Source of the DNA: Vreelandella nanhaiensis
GTDB taxonomy: Bacteria > Pseudomonadota > Gammaproteobacteria > Pseudomonadales > Halomonadaceae
Direction of reading: 5' to 3'
Length of the DNA stretch: 64,000 bases
NCBI RefSeq assembly: GCF_003990185.1
Contig: NZ_RZHF01000028.1
Span: 134 to 64,133, forward strand
Shown here: piece after piece, positions 26,844 through 34,725 of the stretch
How positions within the stretch are numbered: position 1 is the stretch's first letter
Layout: every line of letters starts with the position of its first letter
Translations under genes and position numbers: made by a program
Notes under the pieces: generated by a model
Database searches by the model: none
Seen by the model: only the letters and a program-made list of their open reading frames with translations
What the model was told of the DNA's origin: nothing

Positions 26844-26927
26844 GCTGTAGCAAAATCTACAGCCGGGCGTGAGAACCCGAGTTCACAAAGGCGCTACAGC
26901 GCCCCTACCATTGCAGGCGCTTTTTTT
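26844..26927 (+). promoter_or_regulatory. Structured leader with alternative hairpins and intrinsic terminator (P4 immunity-like)
   Basis: GCTGTAG (26844-26850) can pair with CTACAGC at 26857-26863 or with a second CTACAGC at 26894-26900. AGCGCC (26898-26903) can pair with the upstream GGCGCT (26890-26895) or with a downstream GGCGCT (26916-26921) that is followed by seven T residues. The last pairing is a terminator; the earlier ones would block it. P4 controls its replication operon through a small CI RNA and competing pairings in the same position, before the replication genes. The similarity is of layout, not of sequence. The wider gap 26627-27077 shows no convincing gene. Confidence 0.5.
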
Positions 26928-27077
26928 GTACCTGTAATGCGTCCTTATGGTGGCTGTGCGTGGGCACGCTTCGGCGTGGCCGGTTTCCTTTGTGGCCGGT
27001 TTCTCACCCCGCGTACAGTCGCCTCCAATCGCGTGAGAACGGTTGTTGGTGACTCCATACACGAAGGAGTCTTACCC

Positions 27078-27317
27078 ATGGCCAATCAAAGCCAAGGTGC
27101 GTATACGCACACCCAAATTTCCCCCTCGCAAATTGCCACTGCCTTAATCGGCACCAAACTTATTGCCTATCGCGTAAACCGTCGCCCCGAACAGCTTTCT
27201 TACCTGCTGGGACTGGTGCGCATGGCTACCGCACTTGGCCACATTTCTTCCGAAGACCATTCCCAATTAATGATCGACCTGGAACGCCTTGTTGTTGAGG
27301 AGGTGCCCCATGTCTAA
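27078..27317 (+). CDS. Small satellite protein upstream of primase
   Basis: A 79-residue protein starting MANQSQGAYTHTQISPSQIA after a strong AAGGAGT. It is not recognised and shows no membrane segment. The same frame is open for another 104 codons upstream through the structured leader, but that part looks like RNA structure rather than protein; a longer Ash/Icd-like product cannot be excluded. It overlaps the next gene by eight bases, so these small genes are read together with the primase. Confidence 0.65.
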   Translation: MANQSQGAYTHTQISPSQIATALIGTKLIAYRVNRRPEQLSYLLGLVRMATALGHISSEDHSQLMIDLERLVVEEVPHV

Positions 27318-27621
27318 TCCAACGCCACGCCTTGAAGATGCGCTTTGCCTTACCGAGGCCGAGTGCCTTTTGATCGACCCCCGCGCCAGAGCAGAGGATC
27401 TATTCGACCAGTGCGAAACTCGCCTGGAAGCGGCAAGCAATCTGATGATGACGCTAAGCACACTAGATGCCCCTGGGGCCTGCGCTGATGCGCGTGACCT
27501 AGCTAATGTGGCGTTACCTGGTCGACTATTGCTTGCTGATTCACTCGATTTGCTCATGGCTGCCCGGCGAGTCGCTAAAGGCCAAGCAGCGCCTGCCAGG
27601 AAGGGGGGCGAGCATGGCTAA
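27310..27621 (+). CDS. Hypothetical protein in the replication operon
   Basis: A 103-residue, mostly helical, acidic protein (MSNPTPRLEDALCLTEAECLL at the start). The start has GAGGAGG seven bases upstream. It overlaps the preceding gene by eight bases and the primase gene by eight bases, so it belongs to the same translation-coupled operon. No family recognised. Confidence 0.65.
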   Translation: MSNPTPRLEDALCLTEAECLLIDPRARAEDLFDQCETRLEAASNLMMTLSTLDAPGACADARDLANVALPGRLLLADSLDLLMAARRVAKGQAAPARKGGEHG

Positions 27622-28606
27622 ATCGACCGTTCAAAAGATCCAACAAGTAGCCATAGCCGCATTAAACGACGTTGAGACGTTACTAGCCGAATGGCTGCCT
27701 GATGGCATCCGCCAGGGTAGCGAGTGGGTAGCGCGCAACACGGCCCGAGACGACCAGGGTAAAGGCTCGTTTGGCGTATCACTGGCCAGCGGCAAGTGGA
27801 ACGACTTTGCTGACTCAGATGCCCATGGTGGCGACTTAGTATCGCTGCTTAGCTACTTACAGGGCTGCCGACAGGTCGAGGCGGCCATGCAAATTGACCA
27901 GCGCTTAGGGCTGGGTATTTTTCAACGCAACGGTGAGGCGCAAGCCTCACCCCCCATTACCTCTACGTCTACCAAAAGCCAGCTACGCCAACAGGCAGAA
28001 GCCGAGCGCATAGCCTCCTTGCAGAAAGCGGCCCAACTCGCCAAACGGCTTTGGCAAAGCGCGCAACCGGCATGCCCTGGCCACGCCTACTTAGTGGACA
28101 AAGGCATAAGCCCTTACCGACTTCGGCAAACGCCGCAAGGCCAGTTAATGGTGCCGCTTTATGCACATGGGGAGCTGGTCAACGTTCAGTTGATCGACGC
28201 CCAAGGCAATAAGCGCTTTTTGAAAGGTGGGCAAGTGCAGGGCGCCTATGCGCCGCTTGGCCGGGTAATGCCCGGAAAGACGCTTTATGTGTGTGAGGGC
28301 TGGGCTACCGGGGCGACTATTTACGCCCATACCCGCGAGCCGGTGGCGTGTGCCATGCATGCTGGCAATCTGGAGCCAGTGGCCCGTGCCTTGTGCGAGC
28401 GGTATGGCCACCTTGAAATGGTAATAGCCGGTGATGATGACCGCGCTACCCCTGGCAACCCTGGGCGCACAGCCGCGAACGCTGCTGCATTAGCGGTGGG
28501 CGCGTTAGTGCTTTTCCCCGCTTGGCCAAAGGAAGCCCCCCATAGATTGACCGATTTTAACGATCTGGCGCGCTGGTATCGCCAGCAAGGGGGCCATGAT
28601 GAGTGA
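27614..28606 (+). CDS. TOPRIM-domain primase-like protein (P4 alpha-type)
   Basis: A 330-residue protein with a C-terminal TOPRIM domain (about 220-325): LYVCEGWATGATIYA supplies the metal Glu near 228, and VIAGDDDRATPGNPGR the Asp group near 274-276. The N-terminal part contains SFGVSLASGKWNDFADSDAHGGDLVSL, typical of phage and plasmid primase-like proteins. It would make primers for satellite replication together with the DUF927 helicase next to it; P4 alpha carries both functions in one chain, here they are split. The start follows AAGGGGGGCG. It overlaps both neighbours. Confidence 0.85.
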   Translation: MAKSTVQKIQQVAIAALNDVETLLAEWLPDGIRQGSEWVARNTARDDQGKGSFGVSLASGKWNDFADSDAHGGDLVSLLSYLQGCRQVEAAMQIDQRLGLGIFQRNGEAQASPPITSTSTKSQLRQQAEAERIASLQKAAQLAKRLWQSAQPACPGHAYLVDKGISPYRLRQTPQGQLMVPLYAHGELVNVQLIDAQGNKRFLKGGQVQGAYAPLGRVMPGKTLYVCEGWATGATIYAHTREPVACAMHAGNLEPVARALCERYGHLEMVIAGDDDRATPGNPGRTAANAAALAVGALVLFPAWPKEAPHRLTDFNDLARWYRQQGGHDE

Positions 28607-30389
28607 TAAGAAACGTGAGCAGCAAAGCCATCTTGCGTTAGTTGGCCAACCGACTGCGCCGGAGATCGACACCTTGGAGCGGCCAAGCTATGCCGTGTAC
28701 GAAGGCCAGACCCTGGTAGATGGAAAGCTATTCAAAGCAGGCACATGGTTTCACGGCATCAAGCAAGGGCAGGGCGATGATATCGGCCAGCCGTTTGATT
28801 TATGGGTATGTGCGCCGCTGCATGTGGACGCTGAGACGGTTAATAGCGATGACGGTAGCGTAGGCCGCCTACTTCACTTCAAGCACCGGGGCCGCGTGGT
28901 CGAGTACGTCATGCCCATGGAAGCGCTGGCCGGTAAAGGTGAGGAGGTATTGAAAGCCCTTTTCCGGCAGGGCTTAAAGGTGGAGTACCACCAGCGCCGT
29001 TATGTGCCTGCGTATATCGCCAGCCACCACGATCTAAAGCGCGTGCTGGCCACCACCACCAAACCCGGCTGGCACGACGCCAGCGGCGCGTTTGTACTGC
29101 CTAGCAAGATCCTGGGCGGCCAGGATGTGCGCTTTCAGGATAGCGGCAAGGGGGCGCACCTGTTTTCCGAACGCGGCACGTTGGAAAGCTGGCAAAGCGA
29201 GCTGGCGTATTACTGCCAGGGGAACCCGGTACTGATTCTATCCGTGTGCTGCGCACTGGCCGGGCCGCTGCTTTCAAAAGTAGGGGTAAACGGTGGCGGC
29301 GTGCATTTGGTAGGCGATTCCTCAAGTGGTAAGTCACTGGCTCAGGCTATCGCTGCCTCAGTGTGGGGCGACCCCAGCCGTTTCGCCGCCTCGTGGGATA
29401 TGTCGCGGGGCGGTATCGAGATCGAGGCATCGTCACGTAATGACACGGTGCTGATTCTGGACGAGATCAAGCGCGCCGACCCCAAACGGGTACAAGAAAT
29501 GGCCTACGCCATCGCTAACGGCACCGGCAAAGGCACGATGACCCGCGAGCGGGAAGGGCGGCCCAAGCTCTACTGGCGCGTATTGGCGCTATCCAGCGGC
29601 GAGCGCTCGCTTTCTGAACATGCGGCCATATCCGGTAACGCCGCCCACGCCGGGGCAGAGCTGCGCATGGTGGACGTGAACGCGGGAACCCGCACTTATC
29701 GCGCCTTCGATGACGTACACGGCATGGACGGGGCCACCTTTCACCGGAAGCTGACCACAGCTACCGCGCACCACTTCGGTGTGGTGGGGCCTGCGTTTGT
29801 CGAACGGTTGATTAAGGAGACTGACCCCGACGTTTTCTATCAGCGCTTTGCTGAAGTGCGGGCAGGGTTCAACTCCGATGGCCCCCAGGCGGGCAGGGTG
29901 GCGGATCGCTTCGCCATCATTGGCCTAGCGGGCGAACTGGCGACCACCTACGGCATTTTGCCGTGGGAAGAAGGTACCGCAGCTAACGCCAGTCGTCAGC
30001 TATTCCGCGAGTGGGTCGCCAGCGTAGGCGATGGAAACGCAGAAGATCGTCAAATACTTAGCGCGCTATCAGACTTTATCGCTATGCACGGTGATAGCCG
30101 CTTTTCTAATATCGCTGCTGAGCTGCCCAATGCTGGTATCAAGCACCGCGCCGGTTACTACGAGATCGAGGACAGAAAGCGCTTGTATCTGTTCAACCGT
30201 GCCTCACTAACGGAAGCGGCAGCGGGCTATGGCAGAGACCGCGTGATTCGTACCCTGGAAACCTACAACGTGTTGGCCAAAACCGACAGTGGCCGCCGCC
30301 AGAAAAACTACCGCCTGCCAGGAGGAGGGAGCACGCGCTTCTTCGTCATTGATCCCGACAAGCTTGACGGCGAGCGAGGAGGCGAATGA
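28596..30389 (+). CDS. DUF927 superfamily-3-like replicative helicase
   Basis: A 597-residue ATPase. The DUF927 region spans about 130-420, with Walker A GDSSSGKS at 240-247 and Walker B TVLILDEI ending at Asp289-Glu290. A likely arginine-finger area lies around TMTREREGRPKLYWRV. The C-terminal 150 residues contain a winged-helix-like segment (HRAGYYEIEDRKRLYLF), possibly the origin-binding part as in P4 alpha. It overlaps the primase gene by 11 bases. Immediately downstream is a cluster of GGCAAC/GTTGCC repeats that would suit an origin bound by this protein. Confidence 0.87.
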   Translation: MMSDKKREQQSHLALVGQPTAPEIDTLERPSYAVYEGQTLVDGKLFKAGTWFHGIKQGQGDDIGQPFDLWVCAPLHVDAETVNSDDGSVGRLLHFKHRGRVVEYVMPMEALAGKGEEVLKALFRQGLKVEYHQRRYVPAYIASHHDLKRVLATTTKPGWHDASGAFVLPSKILGGQDVRFQDSGKGAHLFSERGTLESWQSELAYYCQGNPVLILSVCCALAGPLLSKVGVNGGGVHLVGDSSSGKSLAQAIAASVWGDPSRFAASWDMSRGGIEIEASSRNDTVLILDEIKRADPKRVQEMAYAIANGTGKGTMTREREGRPKLYWRVLALSSGERSLSEHAAISGNAAHAGAELRMVDVNAGTRTYRAFDDVHGMDGATFHRKLTTATAHHFGVVGPAFVERLIKETDPDVFYQRFAEVRAGFNSDGPQAGRVADRFAIIGLAGELATTYGILPWEEGTAANASRQLFREWVASVGDGNAEDRQILSALSDFIAMHGDSRFSNIAAELPNAGIKHRAGYYEIEDRKRLYLFNRASLTEAAAGYGRDRVIRTLETYNVLAKTDSGRRQKNYRLPGGGSTRFFVIDPDKLDGERGGE

Positions 30390-30424
30390 TGAAGAAGCAA
30401 TTTACACGTGAACCTAGTTTTTAT

Positions 30425-30631
30425 GGCAACACTGGCTACAACGGCAACGCCCAGCAATCACGGGGGGTTGAGGTGTTGCCTATTAATAAGAGAGGTGGCA
30501 ACAAAGGCAACACATATCTTTATACCTATATATCCCCTGTGCCTACCTGTTGCCGTTTTCAAAAAGCGGCTACAGGTTGCCAAAAAAAATACCAATTAAA
30601 TCAATGGTGTTGCCGGTGTTGCCACGTTGCC
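30425..30631. other. Candidate replication origin with iteron-like repeats
   Basis: Ten copies of the hexamer GGCAAC or its complement GTTGCC lie in 207 bases: starts at 30425, 30443, 30475, 30497, 30506, 30549, 30576, 30609, 30618 and 30626. Left copies are mostly GGCAAC and right copies all GTTGCC, facing across an AT-rich centre (30511-30540, ATATCTTTATACC). The position directly after the primase and helicase genes is where P4-like elements keep origin or replication-control repeats. A weak open frame (30386-30811) crosses this region but looks like a by-product of the repeats. Confidence 0.55.
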
Positions 30632-30818
30632 CGCATTTTTGAAAACAGTCAGGGGAATATTAGGGGTAGGAAGCTTGTTGATGGGCGAACTTTTTCCCAT
30701 CACTTGAGACCGATGCCCCTTCCTGGCAGGCGGATTTACACCTTACTGACCACTTCCCGTTGGTGGGGCGCTGGCTCCACCGTTCCACCCGCGCACACAA
30801 GCCCAACGTGAGGCCCAC

Positions 30819-31724
30819 ATGACCGACCAGACACCGGCCACCCCTAAAGCCACTGAGCAGGAGCGACACACCATGCAGATAGACAATATGCGTTACTTCA
30901 AAGCCCCCGAGGTTGTCGATTTGGGAGTATCAGAAGCGAAGCTGGAGGCACAGATCGAGCGGGAGCGTGCCGCCTACATGGTTCGGCGCTCGAAGCTCGA
31001 GAGTGCTTCAAGCAGACTGAACAAGTTGAGGAAGACCCTAACTGCATTGAACGAGCAATCCGAGGCGTCGGATAAAGCATGGCGGCTAGATTTCGTGAAG
31101 GGATTTGGAGAGCAGAGTAAGTCGGTACGGGAGCAGCTCAAGCAGAAAGGCAAATGGTCGGTCGAAGCCGAGCAGACTCAGGAAATGATTGCGATGCTCG
31201 AGCCGCAACTGGAATGGCTCCAGATGCATACCCACGCGGCAAGAAAAGTCTTACAGAAGACGGTGACGCTGTGGTGTGAGCTGTCATCACACAATGCGCT
31301 GATAAACAGCTTAAAAGAGCTGTCTACCACCGACGGAATTGCGGCACTGAGTGCCGAGGTGCCCACACTGTTCAAGCGTATCAAAGAGGATACCTACAAC
31401 GATGACCTTTTCATGGTTGGCCTGGGTTTCGATGTATCGTTTAAACGAGGAAGTGCTATCGCTTCCCAGCTCAGTCGAGAAGATACGATCCAGGTAAACC
31501 ACGAGATCCGTGATCGCCAATATTCAGCGCTAGGTGAACTCGTGGCGAGTATTTTGCCAAAGGTTAGAAAGGTGGTAACACCGACTGCGCAGCTACCCGA
31601 GCGTCTAAGCTGTGAGGCCGATGCCAACGAATACCCGTCCACTTTCGGCTTCTCTCGTCGTTTGAAGGAGCTTGAAGCGCTAATGGAGTACGTGCCCAAC
31701 CTGGAAGATCTCGACGCCGCATAG
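30819..31724 (+). CDS. Psu-like (capsid decoration/polarity suppression family) coiled-coil protein
   Basis: A 301-residue, strongly helical protein with long charged coiled-coil segments (about 30-170). The C-terminal part NDDLFMVGLGFDVSF resembles the IGFRPDVAS region of P4 Psu, and the upstream helices (QLEWLQMHTHAARKVLQKTV) fit Psu's helical core; the match is by eye and moderate. Psu decorates the small P4 capsid and inhibits Rho. In P4, psu is the last gene before cos, the same place as here. Start choices are ATG at 30819 (GTGAGG upstream) or ATG at 30873 (AGGAG upstream). A decayed paralogue lies outside the island near 38.4 kb. Confidence 0.5.
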   Translation: MTDQTPATPKATEQERHTMQIDNMRYFKAPEVVDLGVSEAKLEAQIERERAAYMVRRSKLESASSRLNKLRKTLTALNEQSEASDKAWRLDFVKGFGEQSKSVREQLKQKGKWSVEAEQTQEMIAMLEPQLEWLQMHTHAARKVLQKTVTLWCELSSHNALINSLKELSTTDGIAALSAEVPTLFKRIKEDTYNDDLFMVGLGFDVSFKRGSAIASQLSREDTIQVNHEIRDRQYSALGELVASILPKVRKVVTPTAQLPERLSCEADANEYPSTFGFSRRLKELEALMEYVPNLEDLDAA

Positions 31725-31748
31725 GCAAAAGATGCTGGTATGTGATCT

Positions 31749-31772
31749 ACGCCCCGCCCTTGTGCGGGGCGT
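31749..31772. terminator. GC-rich hairpin after the Psu-like gene
   Basis: ACGCCCCGC and GCGGGGCGT form a nine-base stem on a short loop, 25 bases after the stop codon. The following run is only TTCGT, so it is a weak or Rho-assisted terminator. Confidence 0.55.
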
Positions 31773-31890
31773 TCGTATGTTAGGGCTTAGCGAGAAAAGG
31801 GCAGCCACTGAACGCGTCCACAGGCCGTTTAGATAGGATGTTGCCAACCTCATACCCGCGTACCGGCCGCGCCCCACGGCGCGCTATCGA

Positions 31891-31909
31891 CACCCCGCCC
31901 CGCCCGCGC
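31891..31909 (-). other. Candidate cos-like packaging site
   Basis: On the minus strand GCGCGGGCGGGGCGGGGTG resembles the GGCGxGGCGGGG core of P2/P4-type cohesive ends. It lies 167 bases after the Psu-like gene, where P4 has cosR. The match is short and GC-biased, so chance is possible. No gene is visible in the 720 bases from 31725 to 32444. Confidence 0.3.
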
Positions 31910-31928
31910 GCTAAATGTAGTAGTTTTT

Positions 31929-32026
31929 ATGCACCCCTGAAAACGCCGCCAAACCGCGCTACTGCTGGGCTGGCTGGTGGAAAATGGGTGCATGAAAATT
32001 ATGCGAATTCATGCGGGGTTATGCAG
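31929..32026. repeat. ATGC repeats with 10-base phasing and an inverted ATGCACCC arm
   Basis: ATGCACCC (31929-31936) is matched by GGGTGCAT (31986-31993), and ATGC starts again at 32001, 32011 and 32021, exactly one helical turn apart. This could be a protein-binding array, for example for packaging, beside the cos-like site. Function unknown. Confidence 0.4.
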
Positions 32027-32444
32027 TTTTAACGAATAGAGCAGGTAGCAACAAACTAAAGCTGTGATATCGGCTGGCCGAAAGCTAAAAAGGACATTCC
32101 TGACAAGACCCTGTGGAGCTCAAGCCTTCCGGCGTAGGATGGTCTAAAGTCGCAGCTAAACGGGTTGCATAGACGGAAAGGAATGGGCAATACTGCTAAA
32201 AATAATTAATTAGTGGAGGCATGGGCTCATGAGGATTAATTTTATTGCGACCATAATTTGTAAATTATCAGCAACCACTAATGGTGCCGTTGAGCGAGCT
32301 CATTGTTTGATTTCAGAAGCCTGTATTTCTTACGTATCAGGAACCTCTATACCCGTACTTTACGGCAGCCATCGACCCAAGGTGGCCCTTCCGGCGAAAG
32401 CAGCATGCTAATTCAGCCATGTTATGCAGCGGGCACGATAATCT

Positions 32445-33305
32445 ATGTTAAGTTGCCATGATAGATCGAGCATGAAGTTAAAGAAATTGATATTAATTCC
32501 GGAGGTGGCCCAGCTCTACTCTCACTTAGAAAGTGACTTTGAGAAGGAGATATATACTGCTGCACTCAGAAATTATTGCAGCATGGGAAACCCGATCAGA
32601 TTCAATAATTTTGCCTTCGTGATTCGAGAGCTTCTAACTAAAGTGGTCGATAGGCTGGCTACAACGGAAGATGTCAAAAAAGCCAAGTGGTACTCAAAAG
32701 AAAGTGAGGATTATGAAGTTACGCGAAAGCAACAATTGAAATTCTGTGCTCAAGGCTATTTTGTCGATTCGGTTCTTCCTGACTGGATCGAAGAGGAAGT
32801 CGATGAGTTTATAAAAGAATATGTAAAGCTTTACAGAAAGCTCAATCAATATACCCATATAAGCGAGAAATATAAAGGGTTGTCACCACAAAAAGCTTTT
32901 TCATTTTTAAAAGATCTTGTAGTTACTTTTTCGGCAATACTATCCACTCTCTCCGATATAAAGGGCCATATTACAGAAGAAATAGAGAGTGAAGTTCATG
33001 ATGTTGTTTTCGATAAGCTCATGTTTGAATCGCATGAGGCCCTTATTGAATTATCTGGTCAGACAATCGTGGAAGGTATAAATATAGAAGGGTATTGGCT
33101 TTCAAGGGTAGAGCCAGATTCCATCATGTTTGAAGGCGAAGGCTTCGTAGAGTGTGAATTAAATTACGGGTCTAAACATGACGGTATGTCAATGAGTCAT
33201 GATGTGCCTTTTTCGTTTTGCCTGGTTGCTAGTATAGAAAAACCAACTGAGCTAGATTTTTACGAGCAGGGTATGTATTTAGATAACAGTAGTTTCTATG
33301 AGTAG
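32445..33305 (+). CDS. Cassette 1 protein, possibly pPIWI-associating-nuclease-like
   Basis: A 286-residue AT-rich gene unlike its neighbours in codon use. The C-terminal part, with VEPDSIMFEGEGFVECELNYG and SHDVPFSFCLVAS, recalls the predicted pPIWI-associating nuclease family, but this is a memory-based, weak match. The N-terminal helical part (FVIRELLTKVVDRLA) is not recognised. An alternative ATG lies nine codons downstream (MKLKKLILIPEVAQL). The stop codon is followed within three bases by an attC site, and GTTATGC 24 bases upstream marks a likely cassette boundary, so this is an integron-type gene cassette. Confidence 0.65.
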   Translation: MLSCHDRSSMKLKKLILIPEVAQLYSHLESDFEKEIYTAALRNYCSMGNPIRFNNFAFVIRELLTKVVDRLATTEDVKKAKWYSKESEDYEVTRKQQLKFCAQGYFVDSVLPDWIEEEVDEFIKEYVKLYRKLNQYTHISEKYKGLSPQKAFSFLKDLVVTFSAILSTLSDIKGHITEEIESEVHDVVFDKLMFESHEALIELSGQTIVEGINIEGYWLSRVEPDSIMFEGEGFVECELNYGSKHDGMSMSHDVPFSFCLVASIEKPTELDFYEQGMYLDNSSFYE

Positions 33306-33307
33306 CA

Positions 33308-33368
33308 ACTTAACAAGCGCGTCAATTAGGACGCTCGCAAGCTTGCGCCTATTACACGAGCGTTAAGT
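33308..33368 (+). repeat. attC recombination site of cassette 1
   Basis: The outer boxes ACTTAAC and GTTAAGT are perfect complements and fit the RYYYAAC/GTTRRRY consensus of integron attC sites. The 61-base site has a central palindrome CGCAAGCTTGCG flanked by TTAGG/CCTA. It starts just after the stop codon, as attC sites do. Confidence 0.8.
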
Positions 33369-33388
33369 CATAAACCAAGGAAATCAGA

Positions 33389-34054
33389 GTGAACCAGAAA
33401 ATCTCCGAGCGATTCACAAACTTGATTGGCGAGATCGATGCTATAGACTCCTCCAAAACTAGGTCCTCTGGAGATTTTGGTGACGGCTGGAAAATTGATA
33501 GTGATGCTTTTCTTGCTTGGCGGGTGAAGGCTAAAAATATAATCCTCCAAGTATGCGGTGAAAAGTCCCAGCATTTTATTGAATTCACTCAATCTGAGAA
33601 GGTTGCTGGCTTAGGGGACGGCTATCATAGTGCCCTAAAACGAACGCGAGCCGTTTTCAGTGCAGCGAAAGATGATTTTGAAGGAGGGTATTTAACTTCT
33701 ATAAAATCTTTAGTTCAAGCAGAAGTCTTCGATAGCGAGCTAGAACAAGCAGAAGAGCTTCTTGCGAGTGGATATCACATAGCAGCTGCGGTTATCGCTG
33801 GCGTTGTACTCGAGACCGGCCTAAGAGAGCTGTGCGACAGAAATACTATTCCACACTCAAAGCTAGATAAAATGAATGCTGACCTTGCAAAAAAAGGTGC
33901 ATACAACAAGCTTCAGCAAAAAAGAGTTACAGCGCTTGCTGATATTAGAAACAGTGCCGCTCATGGAAAGCCTGATGAATTCACCGTTGAAGATGTACGG
34001 GCAATGATAAAAGAAGTGGGACAATTTTTAGCCGTAAATTTGAGCGCTGAGTAG
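33389..34054 (+). CDS. Cassette 2 protein, HEPN-like C-terminus
   Basis: A 221-residue protein. The C-terminal helical domain (about 115-215) contains ADIRNSAAHG, with Arg187 and His192 giving the R-x4-H motif of HEPN ribonucleases and their DUF4145-like relatives. The N-terminal half is not recognised. The start is GTG with AAGGAAA upstream. It is flanked by attC sites on both sides, is AT-rich and lies on the same strand as the other cassettes. HEPN domains often act in toxin-antitoxin or anti-phage systems, but many DUF4145 proteins have no known activity. Confidence 0.68.
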   Translation: MNQKISERFTNLIGEIDAIDSSKTRSSGDFGDGWKIDSDAFLAWRVKAKNIILQVCGEKSQHFIEFTQSEKVAGLGDGYHSALKRTRAVFSAAKDDFEGGYLTSIKSLVQAEVFDSELEQAEELLASGYHIAAAVIAGVVLETGLRELCDRNTIPHSKLDKMNADLAKKGAYNKLQQKRVTALADIRNSAAHGKPDEFTVEDVRAMIKEVGQFLAVNLSAE

Positions 34055-34056
34055 CA

Positions 34057-34128
34057 ACTTAACAATCGCAGCCACTGGGACAAAATTTCCGCTGCGCTGC
34101 AATTTTCCCCGTGCTGCGGGCGTTATGT
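34057..34128 (+). repeat. attC recombination site of cassette 2
   Basis: Outer boxes are ACTTAAC and GTTATGT (one mismatch in complement). Inner boxes CGCAGC and GCTGCG are perfect complements, and ACAAAATT pairs with AATTTT further in. The 72-base site starts at the cassette stop. The 18 bases leading into it, TGAGTAGCAACTTAACAA, are identical to those entering the first attC. Confidence 0.82.
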
Positions 34129-34151
34129 GTAGGGGATAGAGAGTCGAATCC

Positions 34152-34646
34152 ATGAAGGAATATGTACCAATTATTGTTTCCGTAATTGCAGGAATGTTTG
34201 CTCTATGGTCTGCGGTATTCACATGGAGACTAAAGCAAGCCTCTGATAAGCGAATGCGCGAGCTAAGTAAAGAAGAGGCTGCTCACAACGAATTGAAGGC
34301 CCTTTACGTAAAAATTCACGAGACATTCGAAGATCTTATAAAAGAATCACGAAACTACAAAAAGAGCGATTTGAATTCACGGTTTAGCACACTGACGGCT
34401 GAAGTAGGATTGTTAGCTTCAACAGAGGTAGTCGGTAGATATCATCGGGTGGCTGATTTATACCAAGAATGGGCTCCGTTGTATTTAAAAGCGTATCCAG
34501 CACCAAAGAATGGTGTCTTGCTAATTCAATCACCTGATCCAACTCTAAAATACAAAGAGCCAGAAAAAGAAGCTTATGACCGTTTCTATGAAGAATACAG
34601 CAACTTGATCAAGAGTTTACGTGGTGAAATCGGAGTCAACACATAA
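34152..34646 (+). CDS. Cassette 3 membrane-anchored hypothetical protein
   Basis: A 164-residue protein with one N-terminal membrane helix (about 5-26, VPIIVSVIAGMFALWSAVF), then a basic, helical cytoplasmic part. Not recognised. It lies between two attC sites on the plus strand and its stop codon overlaps the first box of the third attC, a typical compact gene cassette. Single-helix anchored cytoplasmic proteins of unknown function are common in integron arrays. Confidence 0.65.
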   Translation: MKEYVPIIVSVIAGMFALWSAVFTWRLKQASDKRMRELSKEEAAHNELKALYVKIHETFEDLIKESRNYKKSDLNSRFSTLTAEVGLLASTEVVGRYHRVADLYQEWAPLYLKAYPAPKNGVLLIQSPDPTLKYKEPEKEAYDRFYEEYSNLIKSLRGEIGVNT

Positions 34647-34725
34647 CAAGTTGTTGTAGTTCGTTCCGGCCTGCGGCCTCCACCGGGCGCCCCTGTCGGG
34701 ACTTCGCTAAACAAAAGCGTTATAT
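34641..34725 (+). repeat. attC recombination site of cassette 3
   Basis: Outer boxes are ACATAAC and GTTATAT, with one mismatch in complement; TTGTT near the left pairs with AACAA near the right. The 85-base site has a GC-rich centre (CGGCCTGCGGCC). It is the weakest of the three to the consensus but sits in the correct place and orientation. The following 260 bases to the next gene are AT-rich with no visible gene. Confidence 0.68.

Noticed and set aside
26766-27077. In-frame N-terminal extension (104 codons) of the small satellite gene, possibly an Ash/Icd-like protein
   Set aside because: It runs through the hairpin/terminator leader, and a strong AAGGAGT sits before the internal ATG at 27078. 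I kept the short form.
30386-30811. A 141-codon open frame after the helicase gene, with four-base start overlap
   Set aside because: Its middle is built from the GGCAAC/GTTGCC repeats and gives a Cys/Thr/Asn-rich low-complexity protein with no family signal. The origin reading explains the sequence better. Conservation in relatives would overturn this.
31838-32411. Two short open frames of 60-64 codons in the gap after the Psu-like gene
   Set aside because: No family similarity, no convincing ribosome sites, and one crosses the cos-like GC-rich block. Treated as non-coding.
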